From a virus, in IMG/VR virus record IMGVR_UViG_3300007344_000231, positions 1 through 24,508 of that record: DNA of 24,508 bases, one strand, 5' to 3'. Positions within the stretch are counted from its first letter, which is position 1; each line of letters opens with the position of its first letter. Positions 14,551 to 20,422 of the stretch are shown piece by piece. A program made the position numbers and the translations under genes. A model generated the notes under the pieces. That model worked only from the letters and a program-made list of their open reading frames with translations. It made no database searches and had not been told where the DNA came from.

Positions 14551-14868
14551 TCAGAAAAGCACCACCTCTTCTTCCTGCTCAAACTCACCCTCTCCCCTCT
14601 CCGTCACCTCAATCTCCTGCTGCTCCCACCTCACCGTCACGCTGCCGTCGTCATTGAGCGTCAACTCAAGCTCGTCAGTTTCGGCGATCACCCCTAAAAC
14701 CTCTTCCCACTCACGATCGCCATCCGTGTCCAGGCGATGAATTTTCACCCAGCGCTGCGCCTGCGCCACGGGGTGGTTGATCATCGATGACACCCTCAAT
14801 CCCAGCCGTTCCATACCCGTCATTTCTGCCCGTGCCGAGCCTGCCGGGCTTCCCTTCTGCTTAGCCAT
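14551..14868 (-). CDS. DUF1654 protein, SOS-controlled
   Basis: The 105-residue protein has the DUF1654 (PF07867) pattern found in Pseudomonas and its phages: MERLGLRVSSMINHPVAQAQRWVKIHRLDTD, then WEEVLGVIAETDELELTLNDDGSVTVRW and a Glu-rich tail. The biochemical role is unknown. GGGAGG lies 6 nt upstream of the ATG at 14868, and a perfect LexA box lies just upstream. The gene runs opposite to cI and faces the rex-like pair, and its control region abuts the O_L operators, so both LexA and the phage repressor could govern it. Confidence 0.8.
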   Translation of the reverse strand: MAKQKGSPAGSARAEMTGMERLGLRVSSMINHPVAQAQRWVKIHRLDTDGDREWEEVLGVIAETDELELTLNDDGSVTVRWEQQEIEVTERGEGEFEQEEEVVLF

Positions 14869-14886
14869 AACCACCTCCCAAGAATG

Positions 14887-14902
14887 CTGTACATACATAC
14901 AG
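14887..14902. promoter_or_regulatory. LexA (SOS) box
   Basis: CTGTACATACATACAG fits CTGT-N8-ACAG exactly with an alternating A/T-rich core. It is 18 bp upstream of the DUF1654 start codon, where LexA would block its promoter. Confidence 0.85.
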
Positions 14903-14917
14903 TAAGCAAATTAAACA

Positions 14918-14972
14918 CAAGCGTGCTTGCATTCAATTCACAAGCATGCTTTTATAAATGCAAGCCGACTTG
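14918..14972. promoter_or_regulatory. O_L-type operator: second cluster of three CI/Cro sites
   Basis: CAAGCGTGCTTG (14918-14929), CAAGCATGCTTT (14941-14952) and CAAGCCGACTTG (14961-14972) match the cI-cro sites. The first two are 23 bp apart, the same spacing as the first pair of the other cluster. A -10-like TATAAA (14954-14959) between sites two and three suits a repressed rightward promoter. Confidence 0.8.
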
Positions 14973-15250
14973 TGCTTCTCCGCAAGCACAGGACGCCCAC
15001 CGCTCTTTAACAGCCAGCGCAACAAACAACAGACCGCATTGCCTCTACCGGCGACCGGCGAGCAGACAGGCCCGAAAGCCTGCCAACGACAGGGAAAACC
15101 TTGTACGGCTGCTCGATGGTGAAACGCCAGAACCGAGTGAATGACCCGGCAAGCAATGCGCCCCGCCCCTTCCGGCGGCAATTGGACGGACAGCATCACT
15201 GCTGCACCTTGGCGACAGGGTGTAGCGGGATGACAACCGAGGGCATGAAG
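14973..15250 (+). other. Rightward leader before the first gene
   Basis: This 278-bp stretch holds boxA, a CAGGC/GCCTG hairpin, and one small open frame at 15141-15233 (30 codons, start MTRQAMRPAPSGG). The stop of that frame overlaps a possible ATG at 15230 for the next gene (ATGA). It lacks a good ribosome binding site and is weakly supported. Confidence 0.5.
15001..15012 (+). promoter_or_regulatory. boxA antitermination element in the rightward leader
   Basis: CGCTCTTTAACA is a consensus boxA, the NusB/NusE-binding RNA element of rRNA leaders and lambdoid nut sites. It starts 29 bp after the last operator, at the beginning of the rightward transcript. No clear boxB hairpin adjoins it; CAGGC-CCGAAA-GCCTG at 15066-15081 is the nearest candidate. 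Confidence 0.65.
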
Positions 15251-15541
15251 ATGAAAGTCCTAGACCATGCAGGCAAGAAAGTAAGTTCGATCAACCAGTG
15301 GTCAATCGACACCCACACCATGCTTGCAAAAGAGCACTGCCGCAGCGCACGTGATCTCGCACACCGCGCAGGCGTTCGCTCCTACCACATCAGCCAGGCG
15401 CTCAAGCATGTTCGAGCTGCCCGGGTCAGCATTCTGGGCGAGGTGAGCCGGCTGGGTTCGAATCATCCGCAATACTTAGCCGCCGCGCACAAACTCAAGG
15501 CACTCGACGCCAAGACCCGTGCCCGACGGTGTGCCGCCTGA
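15251..15541 (+). CDS. Small basic hypothetical phage protein, first in the rightward operon
   Basis: The 96-residue basic protein begins MKVLDHAGKKVSSINQWSID and is helical, with His/Arg-rich segments (CRSARDLAHRAGVRSYHISQALKHVRAARV) and an Arg-rich C-terminus. It occupies the place of lambda N, the first gene after the left promoter and boxA. It lacks an N-terminal arginine-rich motif, so I do not call it N. The ATG at 15251 has GAGGG 7 nt upstream; an in-frame ATG at 15230 is the alternative. Net positive charge suits a nucleic-acid binder. Confidence 0.6.
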   Translation: MKVLDHAGKKVSSINQWSIDTHTMLAKEHCRSARDLAHRAGVRSYHISQALKHVRAARVSILGEVSRLGSNHPQYLAAAHKLKALDAKTRARRCAA

Positions 15542-15892
15542 CAACCAGCGCCACGACAGCCTGTCGTTAACTTCCCGAGGCCCTGGTACTCCCCAGCACC
15601 AGGCCGCATCGGAATGTGATTTGTTTGCCCCGCGATGGGTGGGCCCAGAAATGGGAAGCCGGAGCGGAGGAATATGGGAGGCGAAAGCCAGTAAGCCGGG
15701 CAGCCCAGACCGGACGACAGATCACACCCCGATGCGGACGAAAACGCGGCCTATAACCGCCCACCTGCATGCAGAACGGTGGCCACTGCCAACCCAGTGA
15801 GCGAACAACGGAGGACTCAGCTATGACCAAATAAACCCAGGCGCTCAACCGCTTCCCCCTGCGTGACATAGGGAGGTCTATGTAACGCAACG
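15542..15892 (+). other. Leader segment without a convincing gene; structured, with mini-ORFs
   Basis: No long frame here has a ribosome binding site and natural composition. It contains a hairpin at about 15574-15602 (GGCC-TGGT with ACCA-GGCC). Three very short frames have strong Shine-Dalgarno sequences: 15674-15694 (MGGESQ), 15823-15834 (MTK) and 15880-15885 (ATG then TAA). It ends at a strong terminator. It may be a regulatory RNA or leader. Confidence 0.45.
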
Positions 15893-15919
15893 AAAAGCCC
15901 GGTCCCTACCGGGCTTTTT
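15893..15919. terminator. Strong bidirectional terminator in the rightward operon
   Basis: AAAAGCCCGGT and ACCGGGCTTTTT form a perfect stem around a CCCT loop, with A and T tracts on both sides. It sits about 880 bp after boxA and before all the remaining rightward genes, as expected for an antitermination-controlled stop. Confidence 0.88.
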
Positions 15920-15929
15920 ACGGACTGCC

Positions 15930-15997
15930 TTTATTCGTCAGCTCCCTCCCCTGGGCCCACCGGCACCCACCAGGCGGTCAGGCTGCTGACGAATAAA
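15930..15997. repeat. Long inverted repeat before the next gene
   Basis: TTTATTCGTCAGC (15930-15942) and GCTGACGAATAAA (15985-15997) are perfect 13-bp arms around a 42-nt GC-rich loop. In RNA this is a stable hairpin ending 24 nt before the start at 16022. RNase III processing or translational control is possible. Confidence 0.6.
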
Positions 15998-16021
15998 CGC
16001 AACCACAACCAAGGAGTCGGC

Positions 16022-16384
16022 ATGAACCCAGCCATCCAACAAAGCCAAGCCGTTTTGCAGGCCCTGCGGGAACGTGTTTCGCTTTCCACTTCGGAGATGT
16101 ACATGAAGATCGGTCGCGAAGAACCAGTGAAGGTGCCCCGCTTCAACGTGGTGCCGCTCGGCAAGAACCTGTTCGATGTGGTGGAGCGCTCCACCGGAGT
16201 TTCCCGCGGCGCGCGCACCGGCCACGACGGCGCCTGCCAGTACGCTGATCAGCTCGAGCGCAACGCTGACTTCTTCTGCGCTGCCAAGGCAACGTCACGG
16301 CGCTTCGGTTTCCGCATGCTGCGCGGGACGCTGGGCTTCGCGGCGATGATGGTGGTGTTCGCCTACTACGGTGCGCAGCCATGA
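16022..16384 (+). CDS. Hypothetical phage protein with C-terminal membrane helix
   Basis: The 120-residue protein starts MNPAIQQSQAVLQALRERVS and has a polar middle (VPRFNVVPLGKNLFDVVERSTG) resembling a small beta domain. It ends with a hydrophobic helix (GTLGFAAMMVVFAYYG), so it is probably tail-anchored. AAGGAG lies about 8 nt before the ATG. It is the first gene after the terminator and the long inverted repeat, and it overlaps the next gene by 4 bp. I do not recognise its family. Confidence 0.65.
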   Translation: MNPAIQQSQAVLQALRERVSLSTSEMYMKIGREEPVKVPRFNVVPLGKNLFDVVERSTGVSRGARTGHDGACQYADQLERNADFFCAAKATSRRFGFRMLRGTLGFAAMMVVFAYYGAQP

Positions 16385-16695
16385 TCGGCGTGCCTATGCC
16401 CAACCCGCGGGACTCGATCATCGAGACCCTGAACCAGCAGGTGGACGCTTTCTTCAGTTCAGGAAAGACCGCCCAGGTCATCCCGAGCGGCGTTGGAGCA
16501 GAAGGTCCCTACAACGGGACCACCGCTCACCACGAACGCCTCCGCAAAGAACGCGACAAGCTGGCACCGGCCGTGCGCGCAGAAGCTGCCAAGGGCGTCG
16601 TAGCCAGCGTGGCAGCAAAGAACCTGGGCATGCACATCAAGCGCGTGACGCTGATCGCCCAAGAGAACGGCTTCAGGTTCGCCGACACCCCATGA
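16381..16695 (+). CDS. Small hypothetical phage protein, helix-turn-helix-like C-terminus
   Basis: The 104-residue protein has a polar N-terminus (IIETLNQQVDAFFSSGKTAQVIPSG). The C-terminal part (LRKERDKLAPAVRAEAAKG, then SVAAKNLGMHIKRVTLIAQENGFRF) reads like a helix-turn-helix where LGMHIKRVTLIA is the recognition segment. It may bind DNA. The start ATG at 16381 overlaps the previous stop (ATGA); MPNPRD at 16396 is an alternative. Confidence 0.65.
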   Translation: MIGVPMPNPRDSIIETLNQQVDAFFSSGKTAQVIPSGVGAEGPYNGTTAHHERLRKERDKLAPAVRAEAAKGVVASVAAKNLGMHIKRVTLIAQENGFRFADTP

Positions 16696-16889
16696 GGCGC
16701 ATCAGCAACCAGGTGCGCCAGCGCCGGCGCCAGGCATGGATTGATTTGCCAGCACACGAAATCGAAGAGGTAGGCCATGGCCAAGGACAACGCGCAGATC
16801 CAGCGGGACAAGCGCGCGAAAGAGAAGGCGTTGCTCGACAGGATCGGCGCCGAGAAGCGAACGCTGATTGTCTCGAAAGCGCTCGATGA
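16692..16889 (+). CDS. Doubtful small basic protein
   Basis: An ATG overlapping the previous stop by 4 bp opens a frame reading MRRISNQVRQRRRQAWIDLP then AHEIEEVGHG. The first 25 or so residues look like a real small basic protein and fill the gap before the next gene. The rest runs in a second frame through the 16777 gene and has low-quality Arg/Gln composition. It may be only a coupling peptide. Confidence 0.3.
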   Translation: MRRISNQVRQRRRQAWIDLPAHEIEEVGHGQGQRADPAGQAREREGVARQDRRREANADCLESAR

Positions 16890-17085
16890 TGCACTTCAGG
16901 TGCTGGGCGAGCGCCATGATTTTGAGGAGTGGCAGGAAACGCTCTCTACGCTCCTGATCAACCTGGCGGCAGCGCCTGCCGCCGAATCTGCGCGCTTCGC
17001 CACCATGTCGCGACCTGTTTTTGAAGTTACCGAAAAGCAGTCGCGACAGCTGGCGCAGTTTGCAAAGACCGGGAACGAAGCATGA
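16777..17085 (+). CDS. Hypothetical phage protein, possibly ribbon-helix-helix
   Basis: The 102-residue protein starts MAKDNAQIQRDKRAKEKALL and continues IGAEKRTLIVSKALDDALQVLGERHDFEEWQETLSTLLINLAA. A strand followed by two helices, preceded by a basic N-terminus, resembles small ribbon-helix-helix DNA-binding proteins seen in Pseudomonas prophages. The C-terminal FEVTEKQSRQLAQFAKTGNEA is polar. GAGGTAGGCC precedes the ATG. It is the last plus-strand gene before the minus-strand insertion. Confidence 0.65.
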   Translation: MAKDNAQIQRDKRAKEKALLDRIGAEKRTLIVSKALDDALQVLGERHDFEEWQETLSTLLINLAAAPAAESARFATMSRPVFEVTEKQSRQLAQFAKTGNEA

Positions 17086-17228
17086 CCGATTTCACTTCCC
17101 CGCTTGCAAGCGGCGAAGCAACTCGAGCCCGTCATCGCCAGTCTTCAACTGCCAAGGCTCCACGATCAAGACAGTTTCGATGCCACCAGGCAGACATTGG
17201 CAAAGATGAATGCAGAACTTATGAGTAG
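17082..17228 (+). pseudogene. Truncated coupled open frame at the edge of the minus-strand cassette
   Basis: An ATG overlapping the 17085 stop (ATGA) opens a 48-codon frame, MTDFTSPLASGEATRARHRQ and on, which runs antisense into the 3' end of the HEPN-like gene. The start looks like the normal next gene of the operon. The rest appears to be replaced by the cassette, so this may be a remnant. Confidence 0.3.
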
Positions 17229-17673
17229 CTTTGAGCAGGTTCATAATATCGCCGTCTTTGATTGTGTGTGATACGGAAGACGACCCAAACACAGTAGCTA
17301 AATCGTTATGCGCGATTAACTTATTTCTATATGTCTTTATATTTAGGGCCTGATAACGACCCTTTAGCTCATCGAATTCAGAGCGCAAAGCGTCGTTGGC
17401 ATATGTGCGGTACTTATGTTCTAAAAAATCTAGAGACAAGTTCTCATTAGACCCAAGAGATTTCGAATCGAAAACCGCAGAAACTCGCGTCAATATACTA
17501 ATGAACATGGATTTCTGGATGATGCTAAACACCGGAGTAATATTTTTATTCAAAATCTCCGTCGAAGCCGACAAGCAGTAAAGCTGCTCGTATAGCTGAA
17601 CCTCCCTCCTGATGTCGGAGATGTATGAGTTGTAACGCGATAGTTCGGCTAGCGCTGTTTTTAGATCAAACAT
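17092..17673 (-). CDS. HEPN / AbiU2-like protein, candidate abortive-infection effector
   Basis: The 193-residue protein is helical with A+T-rich codons unlike its neighbours. Its central part reads FISILTRVSAVFDSKSLGSNENLSLDFL, then YQALNIKTYRNKLIAHNDL. The RNKLIAH segment is an R-x5-H motif as in HEPN ribonucleases, and the layout resembles AbiU2-type HEPN proteins (PF18734). HEPN proteins often act as RNases in toxin and anti-phage systems. The ATG at 17673 has GGGG 6 nt upstream; in-frame ATGs at 17679 and 17697 are alternatives. It runs against the plus-strand operon and lies downstream of a small two-helix membrane gene. Assignment rests on motif reading. Confidence 0.65.
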   Translation of the reverse strand: MFDLKTALAELSRYNSYISDIRREVQLYEQLYCLSASTEILNKNITPVFSIIQKSMFISILTRVSAVFDSKSLGSNENLSLDFLEHKYRTYANDALRSEFDELKGRYQALNIKTYRNKLIAHNDLATVFGSSSVSHTIKDGDIMNLLKATHKFCIHLCQCLPGGIETVLIVEPWQLKTGDDGLELLRRLQAGK

Positions 17674-17723
17674 TTTCATCCCCGATTCCGGCTCCATGCC
17701 GGTTACCCGTAATAGCCCATATC

Positions 17724-17744
17724 AACGAATCACGCCAGCCGCCA
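17724..17744 (+). repeat. 21-bp direct repeat, copy 1
   Basis: AACGAATCACGCCAGCCGCCA matches the copy at 17990-18010 at 19 of 21 positions. The two copies bracket the small membrane gene (17750-17944) closely. Confidence 0.6.
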
Positions 17745-17749
17745 GCGCC

Positions 17750-17944
17750 CTATCGCCTTCCGTTCGTATTGGGAATAAAGCTACCCAAGAAAAATACAGC
17801 CGCAGGCCCTATGAGCCAAGCGGCGGTCGTTCCCGGACTGACAATAGGTACAGCGATAGCAATTGCAAACAGGCCTATTCCTGCCCACAGCCGCCTACGC
17901 GGCGTGAACCACTCACGGAACGCTTCAAGCTTTTTACCGGCCAT
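17750..17944 (-). CDS. Small two-helix membrane protein
   Basis: The 64-residue protein has a basic N-terminus (MAGKKLEAFREWFTPRRR), two hydrophobic segments (about 19-36 and 41-57) and a short polar end (PNTNGRR). The ATG at 17944 has an ideal AAGGAGGT ribosome binding site. It lies 5' of the HEPN-like gene on the same strand with a 50-80 bp gap, and the methyltransferase start is divergent. It could be a partner of the HEPN-like protein or an independent moron. Two direct repeats flank it. Confidence 0.65.
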   Translation of the reverse strand: MAGKKLEAFREWFTPRRRLWAGIGLFAIAIAVPIVSPGTTAAWLIGPAAVFFLGSFIPNTNGRR

Positions 17945-17989
17945 TACCACCTCCTTGTTTGATAAGCAGCAAAGCATATCACCCACTTT

Positions 17990-18010
17990 AACGAACCACG
18001 CCAGCCGGCA
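17990..18010 (+). repeat. 21-bp direct repeat, copy 2
   Basis: AACGAACCACGCCAGCCGGCA is the second copy of the 17724-17744 repeat. It overlaps the leader of the cytosine methyltransferase. Confidence 0.6.
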
Positions 18011-18020
18011 AGGATCCCCT

Positions 18021-20066
18021 ATGTCCGCACAACAGAAGAAACACCCCTTCGATTTCAAAACCCAATACGGACTCGGCTTCAACCCTCAGGACGATGAGAT
18101 CGTTGCCGACTTCTTCTGCGGCGGTGGCGGCGCCGGTACCGGGCTGGAAATGGGCCTGGGCCGCACGGTAAACGTGGCGAAGAACCACAGCCCGCAAGCG
18201 ATCAGCATGCACACCGTGAACCACCCGGGCGCGAAGCACTTCACCACCGACGTGTTCGAGGGTGATCCGGACACCGAGTGCGGCGGTAAGGCCGTGGGAT
18301 GGTTCCACATGTCGCCGGACTGCACCCATCACAGCCAGGCGGCCGGCGGGCAGCCGCGCAAGCGCGAGATCCGCAACCTGTCGTGGATCGGCCTCAAGTG
18401 GGCTGGCATGAAGCGTCCCCGGGTGATCAGCCTGGAGAACGTGAAGCAGATCCTGCAGTGGGGTCGGCTCATCGCAAAGCGCGACAAGGCCACCGGACGC
18501 GTGGTGAAACTCGGCGGCGATGTTGCCGCACCGGGCGAGGTTGTGCCGGTGGGCCAGCAGTTCCTGATCCCTGACCCGAAGCAGCGCGGCCGAACCTGGC
18601 GCCGCTTCGTGGCTCTGCTGGAAGGCATGGGCTACGTCGTCGAGTGGAAGGTGATCAAGGCCTGCGACTTCGGCGCGCCGACCAGCCGCGAACGCCTGTT
18701 CATGATTGCCCGGTGCGATGGGCAGCCCATCGTTTGGCCGGAGCCGACCCACGCCAAGAACCCTGCCAAGGGTCAGCAGAAGTGGAAAACAGCCGCTGAC
18801 TGCATAGACTTCACCGACCTGGGCAAAAGCATATTCGGACGCAAGAAGGACCTGGCACCGGCCACCCTGCGCCGCGTAGCCAAGGGCATGAAGAAGTTCG
18901 TTATCGACAGCGCGGCCCCGTTCATTGTGCCAATCGCCAACTGGTCGGGAGAGACAGTGCAGTCGGCCGGAGAGCCGCTGCGCACCATCACCTCCTACCC
19001 AAAGGGCGGCGCCTTCTCGGTGGTCAGCCCCATCGTTGCCCCGGCAACACACCAAGGCAGTGACCGCATCAATGACCCGCTTGAGCCGCTGCCGACAGTG
19101 ACCTGCGCGAACCGCGGCGAGCTGACGCTGATCAGCCCGGTGATGGTTGGGGCCGGTGGCCCGGAGTACTCAGGAAAGCCGGTGGGCATGGACCAGCCGG
19201 TGGGCACGCTGATGACCCAGAACCACCGCGCGATCGCTGCGGCACACCTGGTGAAGTTCCGCTTCAATGACGCGGGCAAGGCGCTGGATGAGCCATTGCC
19301 AACCATCACCAGCGGCGGCAACTATCAGCGCCCGGCCGGGGCCGCACATGCCATGGCCATCTCCACGGTGTTCATGGCCCAGATGAACGGCGGCTTCAAC
19401 ACCACCGCCGCCAAGAGCATCGAAGACCCGATGACCACCGTAACGAACACCGGTAGCCAGCAGCAGCTGGTGGCGGCGAACCTGGTGCACCTGCGCGGCA
19501 ACTGCGATGCACGGGACGTTAACGACCCGCTGCACACCGTCAGCGCCGGCGGCCAGCACCACGGGTTGGTCAGCGCATTCATGGAGCGGGCCTTCGGCGG
19601 CAGTGTTGGCCAGGGCCTGGAAGATCCAGCGCCCACTATCACAGCCGGCGGCGGTGGCAAGAGTTCGCTGGTATCGCTGACCCTGTCGCCAGAGCATGAA
19701 GCGGGTGCCCTGCGCGTTGCAGCGTTCCTGATCAGCTACTACGGCACCGAGAACATCAGCGCTTGCGACTCGCCGGCGCCGACGATCACCACCAAGGACC
19801 GCCTGGCCATGGTCACCGTTATGGTCAAGGGCACGCCCTACGTGATCGTCGACATCTGCCTGCGGATGCTCAAGCCGTCCGAGCTGTACAAGGCCCAGGG
19901 CTTCCCGGCCGACTACATCATCAGCCACGGCGCCGATGGCAAACCGTTCACCAAGACCCAGCAGGTGCACATGTGCGGCAACAGCGTCAGCCCGCCGCCG
20001 ATGGCTGCGCTGGCACGGGCCAACGATCCATGGCGCACTGAGCAACGCCAAGCACGCGCCGCGTAA
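18021..20066 (+). CDS. DNA C5-cytosine methyltransferase with internal repeats
   Basis: The 681-residue enzyme should transfer methyl groups from S-adenosylmethionine to cytosine C5 in phage DNA, protecting it from host restriction. The motifs are complete: motif I DFFCGGGGAGTG (30-41), motif IV SPDCTHHS with catalytic Cys101 (Pro-Asp-Cys instead of Pro-Pro-Cys), motif VI LENV (138-141), motif VIII TSRERLFM (221-228) and the closing GNSVSPP (653-659). Between about 315 and 595 there are eight units with the core P-x-x-T-(I/V/L)-(T/S), in place of an ordinary target-recognition domain. The usual length is 330-450, so the repeats explain the excess. The ATG at 18021 has AAGGAT 5 nt upstream. 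No cognate restriction enzyme is visible. Confidence 0.9.
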   Translation: MSAQQKKHPFDFKTQYGLGFNPQDDEIVADFFCGGGGAGTGLEMGLGRTVNVAKNHSPQAISMHTVNHPGAKHFTTDVFEGDPDTECGGKAVGWFHMSPDCTHHSQAAGGQPRKREIRNLSWIGLKWAGMKRPRVISLENVKQILQWGRLIAKRDKATGRVVKLGGDVAAPGEVVPVGQQFLIPDPKQRGRTWRRFVALLEGMGYVVEWKVIKACDFGAPTSRERLFMIARCDGQPIVWPEPTHAKNPAKGQQKWKTAADCIDFTDLGKSIFGRKKDLAPATLRRVAKGMKKFVIDSAAPFIVPIANWSGETVQSAGEPLRTITSYPKGGAFSVVSPIVAPATHQGSDRINDPLEPLPTVTCANRGELTLISPVMVGAGGPEYSGKPVGMDQPVGTLMTQNHRAIAAAHLVKFRFNDAGKALDEPLPTITSGGNYQRPAGAAHAMAISTVFMAQMNGGFNTTAAKSIEDPMTTVTNTGSQQQLVAANLVHLRGNCDARDVNDPLHTVSAGGQHHGLVSAFMERAFGGSVGQGLEDPAPTITAGGGGKSSLVSLTLSPEHEAGALRVAAFLISYYGTENISACDSPAPTITTKDRLAMVTVMVKGTPYVIVDICLRMLKPSELYKAQGFPADYIISHGADGKPFTKTQQVHMCGNSVSPPPMAALARANDPWRTEQRQARAA

Positions 20067-20083
20067 CTCCCCCACTCCACCGC

Positions 20084-20105
20084 CCGGGCATGGCCCGGCA
20101 AGGAC
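20084..20105 (+). promoter_or_regulatory. Hairpin-RBS module before the DUF4406 gene
   Basis: CCGGGC and GCCCGG pair around ATG, followed at once by CAAGGAC as ribosome binding site and then the GTG start 5 nt on. Similar modules occur at 21411, 22767, 23037 and 23085. Confidence 0.55.
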
Positions 20106-20110
20106 TCCCT

Positions 20111-20422
20111 GTGAAACGAATTTACCTCAGCGGCCCCATGACCGGCCTCCCCGATCTCAACTTCCCGGCATTCGCCGCAATGACCGATAACCTGCGCGCC
20201 GACGGCCACACCGTCACCAACCCGGCCGAACTCAACCCGGACGGCGGCTCCTGGAACGACTGCATGCGCCGCGACATTGTCGCCCTGATGGAGTGCGACA
20301 CCGTGGCCACTCTTCCCGGCTGGGAAAACTCGAAGGGCGCCCGCCTGGAAGTCCTGATCGCCGAACGCCTCGGCATGACGGTTGTGAATGCCCATGATCT
20401 GGTAGCGAGGGAGACTGTATGA
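20111..20422 (+). CDS. DUF4406 protein, nucleoside deoxyribosyltransferase-like fold (GTG start)
   Basis: The 103-residue protein reads MKRIYLSGPMTGLPDLNFPA, then HTVTNPAELNPDGGSWNDCM, MECDTVATLPGWENSKGARLEVLIAERLGM. This is DUF4406 (PF14359), related to nucleoside 2-deoxyribosyltransferases. YLSGPMTG is the nucleotide-loop motif and WENSKGARLE the conserved acidic helix. The enzymatic role in phages is unproven; nucleotide handling is a reasonable guess. I chose GTG at 20111 because AAGGAC lies 5 nt upstream. It overlaps the next gene by 4 bp. Confidence 0.82.
   Translation: MKRIYLSGPMTGLPDLNFPAFAAMTDNLRADGHTVTNPAELNPDGGSWNDCMRRDIVALMECDTVATLPGWENSKGARLEVLIAERLGMTVVNAHDLVARETV

Noticed and set aside
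15519-15800. A 93-codon plus-strand open frame after the first rightward gene
   Set aside because: It starts inside the previous gene, has no ribosome binding site, and its Pro/Arg/Thr-rich composition is unlike a folded protein. I treat the segment as leader RNA.
16371-16691. Open plus-strand frame antiphase to the 16022 and 16381 genes
   Set aside because: Arg/Pro/Gln-rich shadow of the 16381 gene with no ribosome binding site. Only its last part from 16692 is kept as doubtful.
17625-18020. Upstream extension of the cytosine methyltransferase frame by 132 codons
   Set aside because: It runs antisense over the HEPN-like and small membrane genes, while the ATG at 18021 has a good ribosome binding site and methyltransferase homology starts there.
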